Source: a virus
DNA: 64,000 bases
Direction: 5' to 3' (one strand)
Virus record (IMG/VR): IMGVR_UViG_3300043444_000221
Coordinates: 1-64,000 of that record
Shown here: positions 52,034-59,740 of the stretch, piece after piece
Layout of the letters: each line of letters begins with the position of its first letter
Position numbering within the stretch: the stretch's first letter is position 1
The notes under the pieces: model-generated
Told to the model about the DNA's origin: nothing
Seen by the model: only the letters and a program-made list of their open reading frames with translations
The model's database searches: none
Made by a program: the position numbers and the translations under genes

Positions 52034-52966
52034 GTGATTGGCCCTATAAGAGCTCATGAACTTGATAACGTTGCTGCTGAGATAACATCTAAAATTAAAC
52101 AGTACAACATGGGCAACTTTTTGGTACCTGCAGCTAAACCATTCCTTCAGCAACGCAGTGAAGGAAATTATTCTAAAATTTTTGGAACTGATGATGGATA
52201 TAAAGTTCTTGGTAAATTCAATGACTTCGGGTGCAGGTGCGACGATTTTAAAAAAGATCATGGCGGTAAGCTGCATGTACTTTTTGCTGGCTGCTCAATG
52301 ACATATGGCGAAGGATTGCCAATAGAAGATGTCTGGAGCTATTTGGTTCATCAATACATTAATAGTATTACAGAAACTAGTGGGTACTTCAATGTTGGTA
52401 AAACTGGAATTAACTTCCACGAAATGTTAAATCAAATTATGGGATATATGAAGTATGCTGGAAAACCAGATGTAATATTTTTAATGCTTCCTGAGATTGG
52501 TAGAGAATTCTTAGAATACCCAACGCAGATGTGGCCAATGAATGTTGATGCTTTAAATACTCCAGGTAAAGATGAAATACCAACAACAATCAAAAACTTC
52601 CGTGAAAGATTAATTAACTTTAAGATCATGTGCGATCTATTGGGTATTAAGTTAGTAATTGGATGCTGGGCAATGAACATGCGTAACCATGGATTAATTG
52701 TGTCTCAGTATTCGGACCCATTTAGAGATATTGAGGTTGTAAATGTTGCAGGAAAAACTCATTGGCTGCAAGATTTTAGAGAACACGACCTTGGTCATCC
52801 AGAAATTGAAAAAGAAATTTTAGATAGTTTAGATATAAAAGATCCAAGAAGAAAGATGGTTTATCTAGCATTAGATGACGCTCATCCTGGCTTGCTTGGT
52901 CAAAAGATCATGGCTCATTATATTATTGAGCATTTAAAGAAAAGTGATATATTTCACAAAAATTGA
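52034..52966 (+). CDS. SGNH/GDSL-hydrolase-like protein (paralogue of 30794-31696)
   Basis: This 310-residue protein shares with the first copy the block LFAGCSMTYGEG, a TSGYFNVGKTG segment and the C-terminal LDDAHPGLLG with Asp and His. GTG 52034 follows an AAAAGAG site. The recurrence of an SGNH protein next to an oxygenase and a GT60 enzyme argues that the three work on one substrate. Confidence 0.72.
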   Translation: MIGPIRAHELDNVAAEITSKIKQYNMGNFLVPAAKPFLQQRSEGNYSKIFGTDDGYKVLGKFNDFGCRCDDFKKDHGGKLHVLFAGCSMTYGEGLPIEDVWSYLVHQYINSITETSGYFNVGKTGINFHEMLNQIMGYMKYAGKPDVIFLMLPEIGREFLEYPTQMWPMNVDALNTPGKDEIPTTIKNFRERLINFKIMCDLLGIKLVIGCWAMNMRNHGLIVSQYSDPFRDIEVVNVAGKTHWLQDFREHDLGHPEIEKEILDSLDIKDPRRKMVYLALDDAHPGLLGQKIMAHYIIEHLKKSDIFHKN

Positions 52967-52973
52967 TTGCTGC

Positions 52974-53003
52974 TTGACAAGCACTCATTTACCATGATAT
53001 ACT
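52974..53003 (+). promoter_or_regulatory. Extended -10 promoter for the lysozyme-like gene
   Basis: TTGACA at 52974-52979, an 18-bp spacer and TGATATACT with TATACT at 52998-53003. Confidence 0.8.
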
Positions 53004-53016
53004 AGTTAGTAAGTAG

Positions 53017-53039
53017 AGACACCCTTTAAAAAGGTGTCT
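53017..53039 (+). promoter_or_regulatory. Leader hairpin upstream of the lysozyme-like gene
   Basis: AGACACC and GGTGTCT form a perfect 7-bp stem with a 9-base loop soon after the expected transcript start. It may stabilise the mRNA or act as an attenuator; the T tract is short. Confidence 0.5.
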
Positions 53040-53061
53040 TTATGTTTCTAAAGGAGGAAGC

Positions 53062-53667
53062 ATGATACAACCAGAAAATAATGGCAAAATCGGCTTAGCT
53101 GGTATTGCTATTGTCGTTATGTTGGCAGTTGCTTCAAGTGCAAACGCTAACGCTGATACCGTTTCCCCCCGTCCAGGAGCTAACGCAATCTCTACGAGAG
53201 AAGAGGCTGTGAAGTTCATGAACGTTTCGGTATCACCTACGCCAAGCCCGTTAGAACAGGCTACGCAAGTAGCAAAAACCGTTTCTAAAACTAAGTATGA
53301 CACTAATGACATGCTTACGGCAAAGGAGCTCAAGGCTGTGCTATACAGTGTTGGCTTCCGTGGCAACAATCTAAAAGAAGCATGGGCAATTGCGATGCGT
53401 GAGTCAAATGGAAGACCTATGGCTCATAATCGTAATTCCAGCACAGGAGACAATTCATATGGAATCTTCCAGATTAATATGATTGGCTCACTTGGTCCAG
53501 ATAGATTAGAGAAGTTTAACCTAAAGTCTAACTCTGATTTGTTTGACCCAGTAACTAGTGCAGAGATTGCATTCTTTATGTCTAATGGAGGCCAAGACTG
53601 GTCTGCATGGCATGGGATTACCTCAAGAGCTAAAGAGTTCATGAAAGATTTCCCTAGTGATTCATAA
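53062..53667 (+). CDS. Secreted lysozyme-like transglycosylase
   Basis: The 201-residue protein has an N-terminal export signal or membrane helix (about 9-30, ending near ANANA), a Pro/Ser/Thr-rich linker and a C-terminal lysozyme-fold domain from about 90 with AIAMRESNGRPMAHN and DNSYGIFQINM, the E and G-x-x-Q-I-N motifs of SLT/Rpf-like transglycosylases. It would act on peptidoglycan outside the membrane, either at entry (if in the virion) or at lysis. AGGAGG precedes the ATG. Confidence 0.85.
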   Translation: MIQPENNGKIGLAGIAIVVMLAVASSANANADTVSPRPGANAISTREEAVKFMNVSVSPTPSPLEQATQVAKTVSKTKYDTNDMLTAKELKAVLYSVGFRGNNLKEAWAIAMRESNGRPMAHNRNSSTGDNSYGIFQINMIGSLGPDRLEKFNLKSNSDLFDPVTSAEIAFFMSNGGQDWSAWHGITSRAKEFMKDFPSDS

Positions 53668-54073
53668 TCTAATAATAGGTATTTCGCCTCATCCAGAAAA
53701 ATTTTGGATCAACCTTGAAACTCAGAATCTTCTGGGTGGGGCGAAGTTCCTTGGAGACGTTAACCAAACTATAGAAATAAAGTTTGAGAATTTATTAAGA
53801 AACCCTTTTGACTATGATGACCCTGAAACAGTTTTACATGTTAAAACATTAAGGTATGTTGTTGACTCTAGATTGCCAGAAATGGTGAACATAGATGATA
53901 TTGATAAGTTAGTTATTCATAGGGTTTGTGATCCATCTACATTTGAAATGCCATATGAAAAATATTGGCTATATTTTCCAGCAACAAATGCATTGGCAAC
54001 TGAGCGTCATCTGCCAGCAGACAAAAAGATTTTTGAAACTAGTCCAATATTCTTAGCTATTGTATTTAAATAG
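53657..54073 (+). CDS. Protein of unknown function
   Basis: This 138-residue protein starts at GTG, overlapping the lysozyme-like gene by 11 bases. It is alpha/beta with an IKFENLLRNPFDYDDPE segment and a LRYVVDSRLPE segment; the end is hydrophobic and overlaps the convergent HNH gene by 8 bases. The central segment faintly resembles methyltransferase-like phage proteins, but no motif is secure. Confidence 0.6.
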   Translation: MIHNLIIGISPHPEKFWINLETQNLLGGAKFLGDVNQTIEIKFENLLRNPFDYDDPETVLHVKTLRYVVDSRLPEMVNIDDIDKLVIHRVCDPSTFEMPYEKYWLYFPATNALATERHLPADKKIFETSPIFLAIVFK

Positions 54074-54509
54074 TTGCCCATTTAATAATGTTACACTGTC
54101 CATGAGATGGACGTACATTTTCAATTGTGTCAAGTCCACCTTTAGACAATGGGAATACATGGTCAATATGTAAAGACTTTTCCCATCCTGGCTTTCCACA
54201 CTGTCTGGGAGCATCAAGATCAATTGGACCAAGACAAATGTGACATCTAGCACCATACATCTGTACAACCTCAATGTCAGAGTATAGCCCAACATCACCC
54301 TTGTACCGTCTACCACGTCTATTTCCACCTGGTGTACGCTGTCTCCAGGCTCTTCTAAGGACATTTATCTCTTGATTGCGTTCTACACGCATAAGTTTCC
54401 AGTGGGCTCTCATAGCCTCTCTACAGGGCTCACAAGGCTCTTCTCGTAGCTTTCTGGTGTGTTTATTGTAGCCACTCATAGTGCCACAGTTGGGTAGTTG
54501 AGATGTCAT
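54066..54509 (-). CDS. HNH endonuclease with N-terminal Cys-rich segment
   Basis: This 147-residue protein has an early C-x2-C (PCEPC), a basic middle, and a full HNH core: CHICLGPID, HIDHVFPLSKGG with the catalytic His, then NVRPSHGQCN. ATG 54509 lies one base after the upstream stop. It is the last gene of the second reverse-strand island. Confidence 0.88.
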   Translation of the reverse strand: MTSQLPNCGTMSGYNKHTRKLREEPCEPCREAMRAHWKLMRVERNQEINVLRRAWRQRTPGGNRRGRRYKGDVGLYSDIEVVQMYGARCHICLGPIDLDAPRQCGKPGWEKSLHIDHVFPLSKGGLDTIENVRPSHGQCNIIKWATI

Positions 54510-54510
54510 A

Positions 54511-54726
54511 TTATTTTGGTGTACATACATTGCAGGAATCGCTTGAGCAATCCTGACAACTGTCCATAATCTTTCTAATTGTATTTGGGTTACGATAATC
54601 AAAATTAAATGTGATGCAGGCCACATATTCTCCACGCATGCCAAGAAGCCAAGCGACTGCGTTTAGCACTTTAGCTTTCCACTCTGGCATATTTAAAACT
54701 GTCATTGATGTTGGAGTTTTATCCAT
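54511..54726 (-). CDS. Small Cys-rich protein of unknown function
   Basis: A 71-residue protein whose C-terminus has clustered cysteines (CQDCSSDSCNVC), a likely zinc or Fe-S site. It overlaps the GT8 gene by 8 bases and abuts the HNH gene. The role is unknown. Confidence 0.65.
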   Translation of the reverse strand: MDKTPTSMTVLNMPEWKAKVLNAVAWLLGMRGEYVACITFNFDYRNPNTIRKIMDSCQDCSSDSCNVCTPK

Positions 54727-55558
54727 TTAGATTAACCTTCTTTATATTTTCTACGTCAAGCATGTGTCCAAAGATAGAGCCATAGTGCATATGCCACAGC
54801 TTTTCCCATTGCGTACCGTGCTGCCATTCAGTTCCGTTGCCATGCCATGGTTTGTGTGGCCCAACAAAGTGAACAATCATTGGCTCAGGATTGTTGTGTG
54901 CAAAATGTTCCATGCTGGCCATCCACCAATAAAAACTGTTGAATGAAAATGGTAGTGGTGACCACACATCAATGAATGCATGGTTCATGGCATCCTGTTC
55001 GGGGCACATGGTAGGACCATTCTCTCTCACAAACTCTAACATTTTTTCTTCTGCATTGGAGTCTCGCCAATAGTTAAGATCAGCAATGAATACCCCATTG
55101 TTGAAGTATGGCCTATCTCTATCATTAAAACTTATGACATTCATAGAGTTATATTCAACCATAGCCATAAGCTTATTTCTCATTGGAAAATCTAGCAACT
55201 TATTAATATCACGACATACAACAACATCTGAGTCAATATAAATTGCCTTATCGTAATCACTCAAAACTGATCCAAGAAATATTCTGTGGTTGCAGTGGCT
55301 AGTGACGTGGTTAAATGGATGAGCATGACCGCTGTCAAGCATCTCTAAAAATTTGGGGGAACACCTAAACTCTATATCTAGATTAGGAGTGTTAAGCTTA
55401 TTAATATACTCTTGCTCTTCATTAAGAATATCTGGAGAAACAAGACATATAACCTTTAGTCTTTCTGGTCTTGAGTAATTGTATGATAAAGACTTTAGTG
55501 CTACCTGAGATGGCATAATGTAGTTCTTGTCAAATGAGGTCACGATGGCAGTCTTCAT
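54719..55558 (-). CDS. GT8-family glycosyltransferase
   Basis: This 279-residue protein has the GT8 pattern: a first strand TAIVTSFDKNYIMPS, the D-x-D metal site in AIYIDSDVVV, NNGVFIADL and a late HFVGPHKPWHG, as in glycogenin and LgtC. It would add hexose to a glycan or protein. ATG 55558 sits exactly 6 bases after a -10 box, which favours it over ATG 55576. It heads the second reverse-strand island. Confidence 0.87.
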   Translation of the reverse strand: MKTAIVTSFDKNYIMPSQVALKSLSYNYSRPERLKVICLVSPDILNEEQEYINKLNTPNLDIEFRCSPKFLEMLDSGHAHPFNHVTSHCNHRIFLGSVLSDYDKAIYIDSDVVVCRDINKLLDFPMRNKLMAMVEYNSMNVISFNDRDRPYFNNGVFIADLNYWRDSNAEEKMLEFVRENGPTMCPEQDAMNHAFIDVWSPLPFSFNSFYWWMASMEHFAHNNPEPMIVHFVGPHKPWHGNGTEWQHGTQWEKLWHMHYGSIFGHMLDVENIKKVNLNG

Positions 55559-55564
55559 GTATCT

Positions 55565-55593
55565 ATTATCGCACATAATTTATTTGTTGTCAA
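55565..55593 (-). promoter_or_regulatory. Leaderless consensus promoter for the GT8 gene
   Basis: On the reverse strand TTGACA (55593-55588), 17 bp, then TGCGATAAT with GATAAT at 55570-55565, 6 bases before ATG 55558. Confidence 0.82.
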
Positions 55594-55595
55594 GG

Positions 55596-55604
55596 TGATA
55601 TAAT
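55596..55604 (+). promoter_or_regulatory. Leaderless extended -10 promoter
   Basis: TGATATAAT with TATAAT at 55599-55604, 6 bases before ATG 55611; it abuts the -35 box of the divergent GT8 promoter. Confidence 0.72.
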
Positions 55605-55610
55605 AGTATA

Positions 55611-55775
55611 ATGGATCTTCACGAGGAAATTGGCAAGGTACTGTTCAGGATAGGACAGGATGTAAAGATACATAGAATGCCAGATGGACACCTAATAGTA
55701 GACATAGACTATGAAGATTACATTGAGGAAATCGTATGTCTTTTTGATGATTTTCTAGATACGATTTCGGAATGA
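55611..55775 (+). CDS. Small acidic protein of unknown function
   Basis: This 54-residue acidic frame has a leaderless promoter. It has a short beta strand (HLIVDIDYEDY) and a helical Asp/Glu-rich end. No family. Confidence 0.62.
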   Translation: MDLHEEIGKVLFRIGQDVKIHRMPDGHLIVDIDYEDYIEEIVCLFDDFLDTISE

Positions 55776-55781
55776 GTATAC

Positions 55782-56060
55782 TTGAATAGATTATCTGATA
55801 TAGCAAGACCCTATATCAATCAGTTTAAAAGGTCACCACTTTGGGTAAAAATCATAGCATTTATTTGTCTGATGTGGCTAACAATGCCAATTGATCCATG
55901 GGATATCTTATTCCCCTGGCTGGCGTTTCATGATGATTTGTTTGTTGCTACAATACTCCTAAAGCTTTTACATAAATATGGTGGTTTACCAGACGAAGAC
56001 CAGACTACCCCAAAAGATATAATAAATAAGTTAGTTAAGAAAAAGCATAAGCACAAGTGA
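55782..56060 (+). CDS. DUF1232/YkvA-like small membrane protein
   Basis: This 92-residue protein starts at TTG. A hydrophobic helix (about 22-38) is followed by MPIDPWDILFPWLAFHDD, the pattern of DUF1232 proteins, a second hydrophobic stretch and a Lys/His-rich tail. The function of the family is unclear. Confidence 0.65.
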   Translation: MNRLSDIARPYINQFKRSPLWVKIIAFICLMWLTMPIDPWDILFPWLAFHDDLFVATILLKLLHKYGGLPDEDQTTPKDIINKLVKKKHKHK

Positions 56061-56082
56061 TAGAATTGTTTATGGAGGTATT

Positions 56083-56913
56083 ATGAAGATTAGCTGGATG
56101 CAAAGATTTGGTTGGGAGAACAACACCAAGGGTCTGATGGAAATGGCAAAGACACTTGATGACGCTGGAGTGTACTCAGTTTTACTACCATATGGATCTA
56201 CTAGCCCAGATTACTTTGCTTGGCTACCAGACCTAATTCATAGCACATCAAACCTAAAGTTTATGATGGCATTAAGACCATATACCTTTAGTCCAGAATA
56301 CGCCTCAAGAGTATTTAGAACAGCGTACGAAGTATATCGTGACAGAGTTACATTTAACGTAGTTGCAGGGGCACTGTCTCCAGAAGAACAAGAGTATAGT
56401 CTGAAGTATTATGCTGGAGACCCTGAAGACATTAACACTATAGATAAGAGAATTGCATTTACAGACAAGTGGACAGAACTGTTTTGTAGAATATTTGATG
56501 AGCAATTTGGTCCTATTAAGCCAGAGATGTACACAATAGCAAACTCCCCAATTACCCTAGAGCTTGCAAACAAGTACATGGACTGTGCAATTTACCACCA
56601 CCACAGACTTGAGCACAACATGGAGCATGGCAGAAAGGGCCTCAGACACGTTATTGTGATTGATCCACTTATAACTAATGACGATGGCACATGCGACGTT
56701 GAGTACCTATGGCAGCCAACCTCCCTGGAAAAAGCAAACAATAATAAGCTTACTAGAGATCAGATTCATCCAATCAACGGTACGTACGAGGAAGTGAAGC
56801 AGCAGCTTATAAACATGTCTCTCCAGCATGGGATTACAGAGTTTTTGGTGCACACTGACCAGAAAGATATAAGTAAGATTCTTCGTTTAGTTAAAGAACT
56901 ATCTACGCTGTAA
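56083..56913 (+). CDS. Luciferase-like (LLM class) flavin-dependent monooxygenase
   Basis: The 276-residue protein has LLM-family landmarks: a GLMEMAKTLDDAGVYSVLLPYG start, LKFMMALRPYTFSPEYASRV like SsuD, and a DRVTFNVVAGAL segment for FMN. It is shorter than SsuD. GGAGG precedes the ATG. A flavin oxygenase in a phage is unusual; sulfur acquisition or the modification of a sugar or natural product are possible roles. Confidence 0.78.
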   Translation: MKISWMQRFGWENNTKGLMEMAKTLDDAGVYSVLLPYGSTSPDYFAWLPDLIHSTSNLKFMMALRPYTFSPEYASRVFRTAYEVYRDRVTFNVVAGALSPEEQEYSLKYYAGDPEDINTIDKRIAFTDKWTELFCRIFDEQFGPIKPEMYTIANSPITLELANKYMDCAIYHHHRLEHNMEHGRKGLRHVIVIDPLITNDDGTCDVEYLWQPTSLEKANNNKLTRDQIHPINGTYEEVKQQLINMSLQHGITEFLVHTDQKDISKILRLVKELSTL

Positions 56914-56952
56914 AGCTCGGCGGTAAATAAGAAGACAGTCCAAGCCAAAGGC

Positions 56953-56981
56953 TTGACAAATTCTCCCATCCGTGACATAAT
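56953..56981 (+). promoter_or_regulatory. Leaderless consensus promoter
   Basis: TTGACA at 56953-56958, 17 bp, and TGACATAAT with CATAAT at 56976-56981, 6 bases before ATG 56988. Confidence 0.83.
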
Positions 56982-56987
56982 AGATAC

Positions 56988-57245
56988 ATGTTAGAAGATG
57001 ATCCTATTATTACCCTAGAGCATACCTCTAAGTTCTTTAGAGTAATGCATGCTGCAGATAAGTGTGCAGGAGAATACTGTACTATCCATAATCGTTCTGA
57101 CCACAAGATGAGAAGTTATCCACAATCATGGCGTGGTGATAGGAGAATTATGGAAAGGATTTGTCCACATGGTGTTGGACATCCTGACCCTGATGAAATT
57201 AACCAAGACAAAACACACGGATGCGATGGATGTTGCTATGAATGA
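56988..57245 (+). CDS. Small Cys/His-rich protein
   Basis: This 85-residue protein has CAGEYCTIH, CPHGVGHPDP and CDGCC, likely a metal-binding protein. It has a strong leaderless promoter and overlaps the next gene by 8 bases. Family unknown. Confidence 0.7.
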   Translation: MLEDDPIITLEHTSKFFRVMHAADKCAGEYCTIHNRSDHKMRSYPQSWRGDRRIMERICPHGVGHPDPDEINQDKTHGCDGCCYE

Positions 57246-57642
57246 TATTGAAAAACTACAAGAGATTAGCCGTTTGCTAGACGAAGCCTATAAGCACTAC
57301 TTCTCCTATGAGGGACACTGTAAGTCCTCTGAAGGCTGGATTAGCGTAAACTATGGTAACTACTGGGATCGCTCTGACAATCCATCTGAGCTGCCAATTA
57401 AGGGTGTAGAAATCTATTCCTATGTCTTCTGTGAACAAGGTCGCAGTCAGGATTTTGATAGCCTAGATGAGGCACTAGAGACTGTACGTGATTGGCATGC
57501 TAAAGAGATGGCATATGACTACAATGCACCTGAAGAGGTAGCAGCACGTGAAGAAATGGACCAATTTGCTGCTGAATGGTTGCAGGAAATGCAGGCTAGT
57601 GGTAAACTAGAGATACACATAATTGGAAGCGAAGATGATTAA
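57238..57642 (+). CDS. Acidic protein of unknown function
   Basis: A 134-residue acidic protein with a SEGWISVNYGNYWDRSD segment (beta-rich, Trp-containing) and a helical Glu-rich C-terminal half. ATG 57238 was chosen over the open frame from 57133 because of the coupled 8-base overlap. Possible inhibitor or DNA-mimic type protein; unproven. Confidence 0.65.
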   Translation: MNDIEKLQEISRLLDEAYKHYFSYEGHCKSSEGWISVNYGNYWDRSDNPSELPIKGVEIYSYVFCEQGRSQDFDSLDEALETVRDWHAKEMAYDYNAPEEVAAREEMDQFAAEWLQEMQASGKLEIHIIGSEDD

Positions 57643-57781
57643 GTATAGACACTATGGACCAAACAGATTTGAGTCTAGCAAATACTATGGATTCTGCATT
57701 GATGTACATCCAAAGTACAAGGGCATAGATATTTATTTTGGTAGGCATGTATTTGTGTTTTGGAGAGGGTATAAGAGGTAA
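57635..57781 (+). CDS. Small basic protein of unknown function
   Basis: A 48-residue Tyr/Phe-rich basic protein with a beta hairpin (GIDIYFGRHVFVFWRG). It overlaps the previous gene by 8 bases and the next by one base. Confidence 0.6.
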   Translation: MIKYRHYGPNRFESSKYYGFCIDVHPKYKGIDIYFGRHVFVFWRGYKR

Positions 57782-57930
57782 TGGATAAAGCAGAACTAAT
57801 TCTACAGCACCTAGAGCGTAATCTAGGTATTGATCTTAAGAAGAGTAGCAATATGCCACAAGAGTGGTGTTTCCAATTTGCTAGAAAATACACGCAGTAC
57901 CTTCGTAATGCGTTTGACGTAAAGGAATAA
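57781..57930 (+). CDS. Small helical protein of unknown function
   Basis: A 49-residue helical protein starting at TAATG. No motif is recognised; the compact overlaps support it. Confidence 0.6.
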   Translation: MDKAELILQHLERNLGIDLKKSSNMPQEWCFQFARKYTQYLRNAFDVKE

Positions 57931-57931
57931 T

Positions 57932-58156
57932 ATGGATATCAATAGCCTAGCTAACATGAGGTTGGAAGACTTCAGCAAAATCGGGGAACAGGAATACAAT
58001 AAGGGATTCAGAGCAGCCCTAGAGACAGTAATTAAAATCCTAGACAAGAAGCCTTGTGATGACTTTCAAGCTGACAACGTATGTGAGCATGGTGAGTGTG
58101 CCTATGCTGCAGAACTAGCTGAAGGGCTAATGGGTGTCAAGAATAACATTCAGTAA
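57932..58156 (+). CDS. Small helical protein with Cys-His-Cys motif
   Basis: A 74-residue protein with a helical NKGFRAALETVIKIL region and a VCEHGECAYA segment that could bind metal together with an earlier cysteine. It overlaps the next frame by 23 bases. Confidence 0.6.
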   Translation: MDINSLANMRLEDFSKIGEQEYNKGFRAALETVIKILDKKPCDDFQADNVCEHGECAYAAELAEGLMGVKNNIQ

Positions 58157-58373
58157 GTCATGGATTGGCTCATGGCACATTAATCTATTTGATAAGATAG
58201 AGCTAATTATCGGAGTCAAAGATGGCTGGGGTATTGGATTCGATTTCAGTTGGTATGACAGAGCAATAACCTTTGACCTAATTAAGATTTATATTATTAT
58301 TGAGAAGCATTGGCCTCTATTTGATTCGTCTGATTTGGCGGTAGATGGATCTCAGTCCAAGGATGAAGAATAA
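58134..58373 (+). CDS. Small protein of unknown function
   Basis: A 79-residue protein from GTG 58134 with Trp/Ile-rich beta strands (GWGIGFDFSWYDRAITFDLI) and an acidic tail. No family. Confidence 0.55.
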   Translation: MSRITFSKSWIGSWHINLFDKIELIIGVKDGWGIGFDFSWYDRAITFDLIKIYIIIEKHWPLFDSSDLAVDGSQSKDEE

Positions 58374-58396
58374 TCCATATAGTAGAATAAGCTCCA

Positions 58397-58519
58397 TTAA
58401 GAAGAAGCTTCCATGTTGAGGTGGCATCTGCATACATCAACATAGCCAAAGGTATCGTCTTCAACCTCTGCTATATCCCAGAACGCTGCTGGCTTGTCAC
58501 AGTACACACATTTATCCAT
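58397..58519 (-). CDS. Microprotein with C-x2-C and C-x-C-H
   Basis: A 40-residue reverse-strand frame with CVYC and CRCH, an apparent zinc finger. A TATACT box 6 bases upstream of the ATG makes a leaderless mRNA and strongly supports the gene despite its size. Confidence 0.65.
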   Translation of the reverse strand: MDKCVYCDKPAAFWDIAEVEDDTFGYVDVCRCHLNMEASS

Positions 58520-58525
58520 AGGTAC

Positions 58526-58534
58526 AGTATAGCA
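58526..58534 (-). promoter_or_regulatory. Leaderless extended -10 promoter (reverse)
   Basis: On the reverse strand TGCTATACT (TATACT at 58531-58526), 6 bases before ATG 58519; back to back with the promoter at 58542. Confidence 0.68.
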
Positions 58535-58541
58535 CATGACG

Positions 58542-58547
58542 TATAAT
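58542..58547 (+). promoter_or_regulatory. Leaderless promoter (-10 box)
   Basis: TATAAT ends 6 bases before ATG 58554. Confidence 0.65.
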
Positions 58548-58553
58548 GGTAAT

Positions 58554-58883
58554 ATGGACCAAACAATCTTGTATGTTTTATATCACAAGGAATTCCATGC
58601 TATCAAAATTGGGATAGCTGGAATAGGTAATACACGCTACAAGGCTCTCAAGACCAAGGGATGGAAGGTAGTAGCCTATTGGCCATTTTCCGAACGGGAT
58701 AAAGCAAGACACGTAGAATCCCTAGTACTAACTACACTAAGAATAAAACATGGTCATTATCTAACTAAAGAACAAATGCCCTATGGTGGATACACTGAGA
58801 CATTTGATGCTGATAAGGTAAGTAAGACTAGGTTGATCCGATTGGTCAACAAAGCCATAAAGCTAGCAAATAAGAGATCGTAA
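58554..58883 (+). CDS. GIY-YIG/T5orf172-like nuclease domain protein
   Basis: This 109-residue protein has LYVLYHKEFHAIKIGIAG, an N-R-Y-like NTRYKALKTKGW and an AR-x-VESLVL helix with the Glu, as in T5orf172/GIY-YIG nucleases; the first motif is degenerate (LYV/KIG). ATG 58554 is set by the leaderless promoter. It is the last plus-strand gene before the origin-like region. Confidence 0.65.
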   Translation: MDQTILYVLYHKEFHAIKIGIAGIGNTRYKALKTKGWKVVAYWPFSERDKARHVESLVLTTLRIKHGHYLTKEQMPYGGYTETFDADKVSKTRLIRLVNKAIKLANKRS

Positions 58884-58893
58884 TACCCCCAAA

Positions 58894-58970
58894 TTTGTTA
58901 GGTTTAGATACCCCATTTTGTTAGGTTTTATCTTGAGTTGTTAGGTTTGATATCTCAATTTGTTAAGTTT
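58894..58970 (+). repeat. Four phased iterons
   Basis: TTTGTTAGGTTT at 58894 and 58917, TTGTTAGGTTT at 58938 and TTTGTTAAGTTT at 58959 repeat every 21-23 bp, about two helix turns, as binding sites of an initiator would. Confidence 0.8.
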
Positions 58971-59173
58971 ATACACATAGTTATCCACAGAGTTATACAC
59001 AATTTGATGTCTGATTTTGATAGTTATCCACAGGTTTATCCACAAGTAGATGTTACTGTCTTATTTCTCATATAGGGTTAGAGTGGATGGAAGTGGAGAG
59101 ATATGGAGAATGGTACGCCTTTAATCGTAGGCCATCGTAATCCTACCACAAATTAGCCCTTTTGTCAAATCGG

Positions 59174-59249
59174 ACATATCCAAATTGTTACCAAATTGTG
59201 ACATTTATCATAGTTATCAAATTGTTACATTTGACAAATTGGGATATGT
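59174..59249. repeat. Imperfect inverted repeat with internal CAAATTG repeats
   Basis: ACATATCCAAATTGT at 59174-59188 is matched by the reverse complement of 59234-59249 with small differences. Copies of AAATTGTTAC and AAATTGTGAC lie between the arms. Confidence 0.55.
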
Positions 59250-59273
59250 GTGCTATAAGGGCATAAAAAAATA

Positions 59274-59342
59274 TGTCCAAATTTGGGAAAAATTTATTGT
59301 TATCGTAATGTTATTTTATTAAACATTATCCCAATTTGGACA
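59274..59342. repeat. Inverted repeat around an A+T-rich core
   Basis: TGTCCAAATTTGGGA (59274-59288) and TCCCAATTTGGACA (59329-59342) are near-perfect reverse complements; the left arm is itself a CCAAATTTGG palindrome. The core is almost pure A+T and could be the unwinding element. Confidence 0.6.
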
Positions 59343-59393
59343 AACTTCAAGAAACAGAATGTGTTTTATATACTGTAGTTATTGTATATAGTA

Positions 59394-59603
59394 CTAGGGG
59401 ATTTGGGTATCTTTCGTAATACCCTGGCCCTTGGCCTGGTCCCCTTCGGGGAACGGTAGCACGGTAAATGAGAAGATCTTCTGAAGCCCAGTATACTTAG
59501 TAAAGGCATGCCATACAAATAGAGACATTTCATTGTGATCATCTCTCTGCTGTTGAGCAGCTTTAGGATATGACACTTGGAAGAAATGGTTTCTAGGACT
59601 CAT
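59394..59603 (-). CDS. Small protein of unknown function
   Basis: A 69-residue protein with no clear motif, rich in Phe, Gln and Pro. ATG 59603 lies 6 bases after a reverse-strand TATAAT, so the longer open frame up to 59777 is rejected. Confidence 0.6.
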   Translation of the reverse strand: MSPRNHFFQVSYPKAAQQQRDDHNEMSLFVWHAFTKYTGLQKIFSFTVLPFPEGDQAKGQGITKDTQIP

Positions 59604-59609
59604 AATATT

Positions 59610-59637
59610 ATTATACACCAATTTGACAATTTGACAA
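59610..59637 (-). promoter_or_regulatory. Leaderless promoter (reverse strand)
   Basis: TTGTCA (59637-59632), 16 bp, TGTATAAT with TATAAT at 59615-59610, 6 bases before ATG 59603. Confidence 0.7.
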
Positions 59638-59651
59638 TGATCTGCTATGAT

Positions 59652-59705
59652 CTGGGAAAATTTTTGATCCTTCGTAATCTGGGAATTTTTTAGGTCCTTC
59701 GTAAA
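59652..59705. repeat. Two tandem 27-bp imperfect repeats
   Basis: CTGGGAA, a T-rich run, then CCTTCGTAA occur twice in direct tandem (59652-59678 and 59679-59705). They lie between a reverse-strand terminator and promoter. Confidence 0.65.
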
Positions 59706-59740
59706 GGAGCTATTTGGATCGACGGCGAATTTGGGTAAAA

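Larger units (their letters stand above)
58890..59345. other. Putative replication origin region (non-coding)
   Basis: The 510 bases between 58884 and 59393 carry no supported gene. They hold four iterons, three perfect DnaA boxes TTATCCACA (58981-58989, 59024-59032, 59036-59044), two TTATACACA variants (58969-58977, 58993-59001), an inverted repeat of about 15 bp spanning an A+T-rich core, and several CAAATTG/GTTAC repeats. The flanking genes converge on it. These are the parts expected of a DnaA-dependent origin. Confidence 0.7.
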
